Source: Sedimentibacter hydroxybenzoicus DSM 7310 (lineage in GTDB: Bacteria; Bacillota; Clostridia; Tissierellales; Sedimentibacteraceae). Taken from it: DNA of 64,000 nucleotides. The position numbers and the translations under genes are program-made. Numbering within the stretch: the first letter of the stretch is position 1; the number at the start of each line of letters is the position of its first letter. The stretch spans positions 1 through 64,000 of the forward strand of contig NZ_JACBNQ010000005.1 in NCBI RefSeq assembly GCF_013403245.1. The letters run 5' to 3'. The notes under the pieces were generated by a model. That model worked only from the letters and a program-made list of their open reading frames with translations. It was not told the origin of the DNA and searched no databases. Positions 7,402 to 13,884 of the stretch are shown here, one piece after another.

Positions 7402-7501
7402 AGCACATAGATTACCTATAAGGAATTGAAATATGTTCTATCGTGTGTGCTTGATTGTACAAACATGATTAAACTTTAGATTACCTATAAGGAAGCAAGC
7501 T
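7402..7501 (+). CRISPR. Single-spacer CRISPR-like unit (repeat-spacer-repeat), orphan
   Basis: Two copies of TAGATTACCTATAAGGAA (7408-7425 and 7477-7494) are 69 bases apart. The first continues as TTGAAAT, the 3' end typical of clostridial type I-B repeats (ACCTATAAGGAATTGAAAC/T). With a 30-base repeat (7403-7432 and 7472-7501) the spacer is about 39 bases, normal for I-B. CCTATAAGG gives the small stem-loop expected for Cas6 recognition. Repeat 1 diverges only at its 5' end and repeat 2 only at its 3' end, parts absent from a mature crRNA. Own promoter and terminator flank the unit. No cas genes are in the window, so processing would rely on host Cas6. Confidence 0.72.
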
Positions 7502-7521
7502 GGGATAATACCCAGCTTTTT
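7497..7521 (+). terminator. Intrinsic terminator of the CRISPR-like RNA unit
   Basis: AAGCTGGG (7497-7504) and CCCAGCTT (7511-7518) pair and run into TTTTT. It overlaps the end of repeat 2, so the predicted transcript is only about 120 bases. Confidence 0.85.
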
Positions 7522-7526
7522 GCATT

Positions 7527-7802
7527 TTATAATTTCTCAAAATAAGGATTTTCAAAGAAAAATGCATTTCTTGCTTTCAATTTTTTAAGCTTTTCGACAT
7601 GAGATAATGCTATCTCAAGTATTTTTTCTTTTGTATCCCAAGAAACGTCAATATCTTCAGAGTTTGTAGTTTTAAAAAACGTTCCAAACTTGCCATTTTC
7701 ATAAACAACATTTTCACCGCCCGATAATTGCATCAAGTATCTTCCATCCTGCTTTAATTCTACTTTGTCAAATTCGTTTTTAATTATTTGCATCATTTTC
7801 AT
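7527..7802 (-). CDS. 91-aa orphan protein, prophage cargo region
   Basis: No family recognised. The protein is small, soluble, roughly charge-neutral, with a predicted beta-rich first half (YLMQLSGGENVVYENGKFGTFF) and a helical second half (EKILEIALSHVEKLKKLKARN) ending in an aromatic-rich tail. GGAG lies 6-7 bases before the ATG. It has its own perfect-consensus promoter with a palindrome in the spacer, so it is strongly expressed but repressible. It sits between lysis genes and attL, where phages carry accessory genes, beside a CRISPR-like RNA. An anti-CRISPR or superinfection role is only a hypothesis. Confidence 0.8.
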   Translation of the reverse strand: MKMMQIIKNEFDKVELKQDGRYLMQLSGGENVVYENGKFGTFFKTTNSEDIDVSWDTKEKILEIALSHVEKLKKLKARNAFFFENPYFEKL

Positions 7803-7831
7803 TTTTTTCTCCTTTTTTTATTTTATAATTC

Positions 7832-7860
7832 ATTATACCACCTTTTAAGGTGGTTGTCAA
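7832..7860 (-). promoter_or_regulatory. Perfect consensus promoter with palindromic operator in the spacer
   Basis: On the minus strand TTGACA (7855-7860) and TATAAT (7832-7837) are separated by exactly 17 bases (7838-7854). These are filled by the palindrome ACCACCTT-AA-AAGGTGGT, whose last T overlaps the -10 box. A dimeric repressor bound here would block RNA polymerase. Confidence 0.87.
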
Positions 7861-7941
7861 TACTTTTTTATAATTATTTTAAAATATTTTTTGTTGAAAT
7901 TTAAACACTTATAGGCATTGCAAGAAAAAAGTTCAAAAAAT

Positions 7942-7970
7942 AAAAAAATCCCGGGCATTACACCCGGGAA
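7942..7970 (-). terminator. Terminator of the late/lysis operon
   Basis: Minus strand TCCCGGG (7963-7969) and CCCGGGA (7949-7955) form a GC-rich stem followed by seven T. It lies 77 bases after the endolysin stop. Confidence 0.88.
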
Positions 7971-8046
7971 GTGCTAAGTTGCTATGTCAACAAAATTAAC
8001 CATGTCATATCCTTATTGTATGCTTGTACGATAAATGTGTTACAAA

Positions 8047-8646
8047 TTACTTCATAGCTGCAGCTAACTTCAATAAAAGCGGTTCACTATACTTGTAGAA
8101 AAGCAGATATTGTATAGTATTTTCATCAATGCCTGTCTTTTCTTGTATTATATTTATAGCTTCTTGTACTGTCATTTCCTTTACAAAATAACCTGCAGGA
8201 TTCACGCACATTATATATTGACCTGCATAAGTGCCTTTAGTCCAGAAATGCGGATGACTATACAAGCAATTTCTAACTTCGAAGTGCAGATGTGCTGCTG
8301 TGCTTGTCCCCGTATTGCCCATGTGAGCAACGATATCGCCCGCCTTGACTGTTTGTCCTACCTTCAATTCCAAACTTGCCAGATGGGCGTATAATGTGCA
8401 GTATCCCTCATGTTCTATAACTATGTAATATCCATATCCGACATTCTTATTTCCGCTATCTGCCTTACTTACCTTTACAATACCATCATCCACGGCATAT
8501 AAAGCATCTCCCTCAACTCCGGGAGTTATTGCTCCAAAATCTATACCCGAATGAAATTGAAGTCCGGCAAAATCTCTCTTGCCGAACTCTGATGTGATTC
8601 TTTGATTTTTGGTTGGATTATGTTTAAACTTTATCACCGTCACCAC
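8047..8646 (-). CDS. Phage endolysin, M23 metallopeptidase
   Basis: LytM-type M23 fold. HSGIDFG supplies the first zinc ligands (His, Asp), and AHLHFEVRN supplies the HxH pair. A C-terminal tail of about 50 residues (VQEAINIIQEKTGIDENTIQ...) does not match a wall-binding domain I know. M23 enzymes cut peptide cross-bridges in peptidoglycan. The protein starts with GTG inside the end of the holin gene (23-base overlap) and lacks a signal peptide, fitting holin-dependent release. The start codon is uncertain because three GTG codons lie close together. Confidence 0.88.
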   Translation of the reverse strand: MVTVIKFKHNPTKNQRITSEFGKRDFAGLQFHSGIDFGAITPGVEGDALYAVDDGIVKVSKADSGNKNVGYGYYIVIEHEGYCTLYAHLASLELKVGQTVKAGDIVAHMGNTGTSTAAHLHFEVRNCLYSHPHFWTKGTYAGQYIMCVNPAGYFVKEMTVQEAINIIQEKTGIDENTIQYLLFYKYSEPLLLKLAAAMK

Positions 8647-9118
8647 CGCCTACAATTGCATCTCCTGCATTGTCAATTTTATCCTTAGCTATACCCAGAA
8701 CTTTAATCAAGAATGTAGGAAGTTCTATTCCTGCGTGTTGCAAGTTTTCAGCATTAGATATAATTTCTCTTACAAGTATATATGCCATAACGAGAGCCGT
8801 TACTAATATTTTAGCTACTATGTTAATCCCTAATACAGAAGCTAATATTAATAGTGCTTTATCTACCATTAAAGCAAGCATAATCAATAAACACAAACCA
8901 ACTTTTTTATATAAACCTTTCATAACTTTTTTGCTTTCTGGACGTTCATCAGGACGAACACACGCAGCATATATTCTTGTTATTAGGTCTGCGAACATTG
9001 CAATTAGTGTTATTATTAAAAGAGGTGTAAGAGCTCCGAATATATTTGCTAAAAAAGCATATATAATAGCTATTACACCTACTATTGATATTTTAATCTC
9101 ATTAAATTTCTCTCCCAT
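8624..9118 (-). CDS. Phage holin (TcdE/holin 4 family-like)
   Basis: 164 residues with hydrophobic segments at about 11-30, 31-45, 78-95 and 98-117, a charged loop and a charged C-terminus. It matches the Bhl/TcdE-like holin family, which makes membrane lesions that release the endolysin. The start overlaps the preceding stop by 1 base and the end overlaps the endolysin gene, a classic lysis cassette. Confidence 0.85.
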   Translation of the reverse strand: MGEKFNEIKISIVGVIAIIYAFLANIFGALTPLLIITLIAMFADLITRIYAACVRPDERPESKKVMKGLYKKVGLCLLIMLALMVDKALLILASVLGINIVAKILVTALVMAYILVREIISNAENLQHAGIELPTFLIKVLGIAKDKIDNAGDAIVGGGDGDKV

Positions 9119-10101
9119 TATACTCTCCCTTCAATCTCTTGCATAATTTTTTCATAAATTCGTCTTGTTGTTGCAGCTTCTTCTGCTCTTGTAACAGGCT
9201 TTTGCGGTTCAAATGTATCATCTCCGTCCCCTTGCATCAAGCCATTTTCTACACAAAATTTAACATCATCATAGAACCAATCTGATTCATTTACATCAGT
9301 AAAATTTAATGTAGCGGGTTTATCTGGCATGGTATCAGTTCCTCCTTTCCTTAGAGTTTCTAAAATCTCTAATTTCTCCGTTAATGGCAGCACGGGTATT
9401 CCCCAACCTGTACGCTCGTCCCATCCATCAACATCCATATTATAAGTTATAGATTTGAATACTTCTCTCAACTCGGCTTGATTCATATCACCGTATCTTT
9501 GACAAAGCAATATAGAAAGACTTAAGAGTGCTGGAGATGCTGAACTTGTGCCATTGCCTGTACCCATAGTGCACATAAAATCTAATTCTTCTCCAATACC
9601 ACTATAATATACGCGTGATACTTTCCCCTTTTCGTCTATAACAGCTGCACCAACAGCTATTGCTGTATCATACCTATTCCAATCTTTGCGTACACTTTCT
9701 GCATCATTCCCAGCAGCCGAAAAAAAGAACACTCCATAACGTTCTTGCAATTCTTTGTAGTAGTCCATAGTTGTCTTGTCAAATGATGCAGAGTGTGAAG
9801 ACGTAAAGGCTTTAATATTAAGCCTTGTAATAGCTTCCTCCAGTGGTATGTACTCTCCTTGATAATTTATATGTCTATTTCTGCCAGAGCCGCCAATAAT
9901 ACTATTTATAACTCTACACTCAGGAATAAAATCATTTATCACTCCTGTTGTCATCGCTCCATGGTCATCCTTGCCAGGATAGTTTTCCGCGTTTACGACT
10001 GTGAAGCCTTGTCCCTTATACCCAAGCTCATGGTACTTGTCCACATTTAAAAATGCAAACTGTCGAGACAATATCATTTTGTTGTATTCTTTAGCATCCA
10101 T
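9118..10101 (-). CDS. Subtilase (S8)-like protein with C-terminal SLH domain
   Basis: 327 residues. Subtilase hallmarks are His47 (DDHGAMTTGV), oxyanion Asn132 (FFFSAAGND) and Ser186 in GTSSASP. The usual catalytic Asp (V-I-D-T-G) reads VVNAEN, so Asn37 replaces it, and the Asp-His spacing is only about 10 residues instead of about 30. After a linker, residues 267-320 form one S-layer homology domain (FTDVNESDWFYDDVKFCVENGLMQGDG). There is no signal peptide. It lies between tail genes and the holin. It may be a virion or lysis-released protein acting on the host S-layer, or a degenerate non-proteolytic fold. Confidence 0.85.
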   Translation of the reverse strand: MDAKEYNKMILSRQFAFLNVDKYHELGYKGQGFTVVNAENYPGKDDHGAMTTGVINDFIPECRVINSIIGGSGRNRHINYQGEYIPLEEAITRLNIKAFTSSHSASFDKTTMDYYKELQERYGVFFFSAAGNDAESVRKDWNRYDTAIAVGAAVIDEKGKVSRVYYSGIGEELDFMCTMGTGNGTSSASPALLSLSILLCQRYGDMNQAELREVFKSITYNMDVDGWDERTGWGIPVLPLTEKLEILETLRKGGTDTMPDKPATLNFTDVNESDWFYDDVKFCVENGLMQGDGDDTFEPQKPVTRAEEAATTRRIYEKIMQEIEGRV

Positions 10102-10116
10102 TATTTTTTCCCCTTT

Positions 10117-10266
10117 CTATTCCTCGTTTAACATTCCTGTTAATTCGTTATAGTTTTCTTGTGTTATGCGATTGTTTAATAAAAAAACATCCAGTTTCAA
10201 TTGCATGTCTTCAACACTTTCATAACTCTTGTTTTCAATGATCTTTTTACAGTAAACATATGTCAT
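10117..10266 (-). CDS. XkdX-like small phage protein (49 aa)
   Basis: Starts ATG after GGGGGTGTAAGGGT. MTYVYCKKIIENKSYESVEDMQ and RITQENYNELT match the short XkdX family found downstream of tail fibre genes in Firmicutes phages, where xkdX itself has no proven function. It precedes the subtilase gene by 15 bases. Confidence 0.72.
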   Translation of the reverse strand: MTYVYCKKIIENKSYESVEDMQLKLDVFLLNNRITQENYNELTGMLNEE

Positions 10267-10270
10267 ACCC

Positions 10271-10573
10271 TTACACCCCCAATTCTATAAGTGAAACTCT
10301 AAAATCTAAATCAACGAGATAATCTTCAATGGTCGGTTCTTTTGATGGTTCAGGAATAACAGATTCTACAGGCATAACATCAAATATAACCCCATTTACC
10401 ACCTTAAGTTTGAAACTGTTGTACAGCAATGCTTTATTACACAATTCTTCATCTTCTGTGCCTATAATTTCCTTATCAAATGCTTCAGACATTTCTAAAA
10501 TACGATTATCTATATCGGTATTAAAGTTTCCAAATTGTATTAGATTTCCCTCTAAATCAGATAATATATACAT
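10271..10573 (-). CDS. Hypothetical phage protein after the tail fibre gene
   Basis: 100 residues beginning MYILSDLEGNLIQFGNFNTDIDN, acidic, with a Pro/Glu linker near residue 75 and a short C-terminal helix. Comparable small proteins sit between fibre and XkdX in Bacillus and Clostridium siphophages (XkdW position). A baseplate or fibre accessory role is likely from position alone. Confidence 0.65.
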   Translation of the reverse strand: MYILSDLEGNLIQFGNFNTDIDNRILEMSEAFDKEIIGTEDEELCNKALLYNSFKLKVVNGVIFDVMPVESVIPEPSKEPTIEDYLVDLDFRVSLIELGV

Positions 10574-10584
10574 TTCTTCCCTCC

Positions 10585-11910
10585 TTAAATAACATCAACT
10601 GCATATTCTTTGACAGATACATCTCCCTTTATCGCTATGTATACACGATTTCCGGATTTTCTCATGTAAATTTCTTGGTAAGAAAGACTTTGATTCGAGG
10701 TAGTAAGAGACATCCGTATATAAGATGGAATGCTTGAAGAACCTTCATATGTTCCAACTACAATTACAGTATCGGAAACATAACTAATATCTAAAAATAT
10801 GAAATGCTTACCGTAAGATGCACCTGTATCTGTACATATAATTATTCTTTTATAAGGATTTGCTACAATATCAAAATTTACGATATCTGTTATTGGAGCA
10901 TTGATAGGCAAATTTCCCGTTACTCTTAGTGGTGCAGGGTTTTTGCTATCAATCTTTTCGTTAACGTTTTTAATCGCTAGGGGAGTTGCTGCTATTCCTC
11001 CACTTACTCCGCTTGCGTTGTTAGTGGCATCACTTAGTTTTACGTGCCCATAGTTCGCTGCTGTTCCCACACCGTACGATGTGCCTGTCGATGCATGGTT
11101 CGTAGGCGCTTTGCTGTTAAGCTGTGTCTGTATTGCAGATGTAACTCCCTTTACAAAATTAAGCTCTGCTATAGTAGCTGTTAAACCGTTTAAGGTAATT
11201 GCCTTTCCTACTGCTGTTGTTCCGCTGATTATATTTTTAAATTTCTTTAAGATTTTTCCGAACATTACGGATAACTTTTCACCGCTTGCAATGTCTGCTT
11301 CGATGGCTGCTTCTGTGAATGTTACTGTTATGTCTTTGCCTTCTCCTGTTTTTTCTAATTTGTTAGGTAGGACAATGTCTATAGCGTCTATTCTATCACT
11401 TAACAGATTAACGTTACCTGCTATTAGCGAATCAACTATACCGCAGTAGTCGGAATTGTTTCTTAAATCCGTTATATTTGCATGTATGATGCTTGTGGCG
11501 CCTGCGTTTATATAGACATCAGCTAATGCTAATTCGTAAGAGTCCGAATCTCGTTGAATGTCAGGAGCTACCGGAGAGCTTGAGAATGTACCTTTTTTTA
11601 CTTCAAGCCGTATTTCCCTGTCTATTACATCATATCTTGCTACTATTCTGTCTATCCTGTTTAAGGTTCCGTCTGCATTTTCTATAGTTAATATATAGTT
11701 ATCATCATTTACAAGAAAATAACCGTTAATCCACGCTTTGCCCACTTGGACTGCAACAGTCATATCGTTGTTTGCAATTACCTTTAAGCTATTTTCGGGC
11801 TCCGGAAATATCCCATTGCCTATGAAACTGCCGAAGTATTCTGCGAATCTTGCAGCGTCATATTTTCTGTCCCCGCCTATGCTGTTAAAGAATCCGCTTT
11901 TTACTGTCAT
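10585..11910 (-). CDS. Phage tail fibre / upper baseplate protein
   Basis: 441 residues. The N-terminal 130 residues (KSGFFNSIGGDRKYDAARFAEYF...VGKAWINGYF) are typical of Firmicutes baseplate or fibre attachment proteins. The middle has tail-fibre repeats (NYGHVKLSDATNNASGVSGG). The C-terminal about 120 residues are beta-rich and probably bind the receptor. It sets host range. It overlaps the upstream tail protein gene by 4 bases. Confidence 0.82.
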   Translation of the reverse strand: MTVKSGFFNSIGGDRKYDAARFAEYFGSFIGNGIFPEPENSLKVIANNDMTVAVQVGKAWINGYFLVNDDNYILTIENADGTLNRIDRIVARYDVIDREIRLEVKKGTFSSSPVAPDIQRDSDSYELALADVYINAGATSIIHANITDLRNNSDYCGIVDSLIAGNVNLLSDRIDAIDIVLPNKLEKTGEGKDITVTFTEAAIEADIASGEKLSVMFGKILKKFKNIISGTTAVGKAITLNGLTATIAELNFVKGVTSAIQTQLNSKAPTNHASTGTSYGVGTAANYGHVKLSDATNNASGVSGGIAATPLAIKNVNEKIDSKNPAPLRVTGNLPINAPITDIVNFDIVANPYKRIIICTDTGASYGKHFIFLDISYVSDTVIVVGTYEGSSSIPSYIRMSLTTSNQSLSYQEIYMRKSGNRVYIAIKGDVSVKEYAVDVI

Positions 11911-12986
11911 CTTATCACCTTCTTTATTTTTTCTATCAGAGTTGGAATATCATTTCCGAATGTTATATTTATTTTGAAACCATCACTTTCATATACTTCT
12001 TCAATTTCAGTAATTCTTGTATTAATTGTAATTCCCCACTTTTTAGAAACACATGTTACAATGTCGCCCAAGTCAAAATTAACTTTGTAAGTTAAGTTGC
12101 TGAGAACATTTACTTTGCTGTTAAATGTCTGTATTATACTATTTTCTGAAAGCTTTTCATTTCCTCTCTGCTGGAGCTGCGATGTGTAATCTTCTGTGCT
12201 CATTTCCCCCTGCTGCAGATCCCTTGCATCAACGAACAATTCAAATCTGTCAACTCCGATTCCGGAGCCGACCGTTGTCAATACCCTTTCTGTCCCCTCT
12301 CCCTCACCGGCAATCAGAGCTATGTTCTTGTAGTCGTTTATGCTGTCTGTGTATTCCTGCTCGAGGACGTTTTCAAATTCCTTGCTAAAAATTGCCCGCG
12401 GATTGTCACTTTGCCCGGCTGTCCTGTTAAGTCCTTCGTATATATCAAATACAATTCTTCTGTTTTGCACGTCAATGGGTGTCCGGATTCCTAATTCATT
12501 TATACTTGCTTTTTCCTCTATTGTGCTGAGCAAATTTGAATAACTTACTTGAAAATTAGCTGACTGTGTAAATCCTTTCAACTCTCCCAACTGCAGCAGG
12601 TCAATTTTTCTGCTTGTATCAGCTGGGCTGATACAATTGTTATTAATCAAATTCCGTATTGCAAGCTCAATTGTTCCATTGAGGTTTTCTGTTCCCCAAA
12701 TTATGCGTCGCCCCAAATATCCGGTTATAAATCTTCCTCTTACGGCTAAAACTTCTCTGCCTTCAACATTTTCAGTCAGTTTACGGTATTCAATATATCC
12801 GGCTTCGCGGTCATCTTTTTTATGAATTATATTGCCTTTTCTGAGCAAATTTAAGTTTTCTGCGGTAATCGGTAAATGCAGTTCAAAATCACCGCACCGG
12901 GAATACCGCCGGCGCCATATGAAACTATCAAATGCATCAACCAATCCCTGAAAATCTAACTCTTTGTTAAAAACATAAAGCTCCAT
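11907..12986 (-). CDS. Tail protein, ReqiPepy6 Gp37-like (tail-associated lysin/hub)
   Basis: 359 residues starting MELYVFNKELDFQGLVDAFDSFIWRRRYSRCGDFELHLP, the signature of the siphovirus ReqiPepy6 Gp37-like family. It follows the distal tail protein directly (1-base gap), where the Tal/hub protein of Gram-positive siphophages is encoded. It closes the tail tube and contacts the fibre. I see no separate peptidoglycan hydrolase domain. Confidence 0.83.
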   Translation of the reverse strand: MELYVFNKELDFQGLVDAFDSFIWRRRYSRCGDFELHLPITAENLNLLRKGNIIHKKDDREAGYIEYRKLTENVEGREVLAVRGRFITGYLGRRIIWGTENLNGTIELAIRNLINNNCISPADTSRKIDLLQLGELKGFTQSANFQVSYSNLLSTIEEKASINELGIRTPIDVQNRRIVFDIYEGLNRTAGQSDNPRAIFSKEFENVLEQEYTDSINDYKNIALIAGEGEGTERVLTTVGSGIGVDRFELFVDARDLQQGEMSTEDYTSQLQQRGNEKLSENSIIQTFNSKVNVLSNLTYKVNFDLGDIVTCVSKKWGITINTRITEIEEVYESDGFKINITFGNDIPTLIEKIKKVIR

Positions 12987-12987
12987 A

Positions 12988-13872
12988 TCACACCCCCAAA
13001 TATTGCGGTGTATAATAAATTGATATGCTCAAGTTGTCCAGTCCGTCATCAGCATCATATCGAAGTAAATTATCTCCTACATCCAGCTGCAGGAACGTGC
13101 TTTCAAAGTCAATGAAATTGAATGCATTGCTTTTTATGCCGCTTTTTTCAAGCTCCGCCCTCTTATTTCCAAAGTGGGTAGTAACAGTTATTACCTCGCC
13201 CTCAGTCATGGTCTTGTTTATTTTTATGAATTCCATAGTGTTTATGTTGAGAAGTAAAGGCTTTACTACTGTGGCAAGTGCTTTGAATTCTACCTTAATA
13301 CCGCATTCTACATCACCGGCATTAAAAATATTTACAATAACCGAAGGCTGCCGCATTCCTATCTCAATTCCACCTTCAGGAATTTCAAGGGGAAATTCAA
13401 ATAATCCTGTCCATTGTGCTATATTCTGTTCAATTTCATTTAAGTTCTGCCAATATGGGTTTGTGCAAAGAAGATCAATTAAAAAATCCTGATACTTATA
13501 CACGGTAAATTTCTTTGAGAACTTAGGTCCGCTTTCAACATGACAGCGGATTTTTCTTTTCGCATCACCGTATTCATACTGCAGCCAGCCTTGTACTTTA
13601 GGATTAAATACCTGCAATAATTTTTTTCTGTGTGTTTCTATCTCTGTCTTGGAATTTCCTTTTATAACTCCTAATAAACGCAGCGGGCGGTCTGACATGT
13701 TTACATTTGTAACAGTCGTTCCGTCCTGCCCTGCTGCATTTATTTTTGTTAAGTTGGCACTAATGCCATCAGATCCATTTAATTCTTGAAAGAAAAAAGG
13801 GAAAGAATATGCTATTTCCACTCTTTGCCCTTTGTCATTTTCGTATAATATTTTTTCATGCATATGTTGCAT
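12988..13872 (-). CDS. Distal tail protein (Dit)
   Basis: 294 residues. The N-terminal half, with PLRLLGVIKGNSKTEIETHRKKLLQVFNPK and the later IDLLCTNPYWQ, matches the phage tail/Dit family. The protein forms the ring linking tail tube and baseplate. It sits between tape measure and Gp37-like genes in the conserved order. Confidence 0.87.
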   Translation of the reverse strand: MQHMHEKILYENDKGQRVEIAYSFPFFFQELNGSDGISANLTKINAAGQDGTTVTNVNMSDRPLRLLGVIKGNSKTEIETHRKKLLQVFNPKVQGWLQYEYGDAKRKIRCHVESGPKFSKKFTVYKYQDFLIDLLCTNPYWQNLNEIEQNIAQWTGLFEFPLEIPEGGIEIGMRQPSVIVNIFNAGDVECGIKVEFKALATVVKPLLLNINTMEFIKINKTMTEGEVITVTTHFGNKRAELEKSGIKSNAFNFIDFESTFLQLDVGDNLLRYDADDGLDNLSISIYYTPQYLGV

Positions 13873-13884
13873 ATTCTCACCGCC

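Noticed and set aside
8670-9146. 158-codon plus-strand frame opposite the holin
   Set aside because: No RBS. It mirrors the holin gene, whose overlaps with both lysis neighbours show the minus frame is real.
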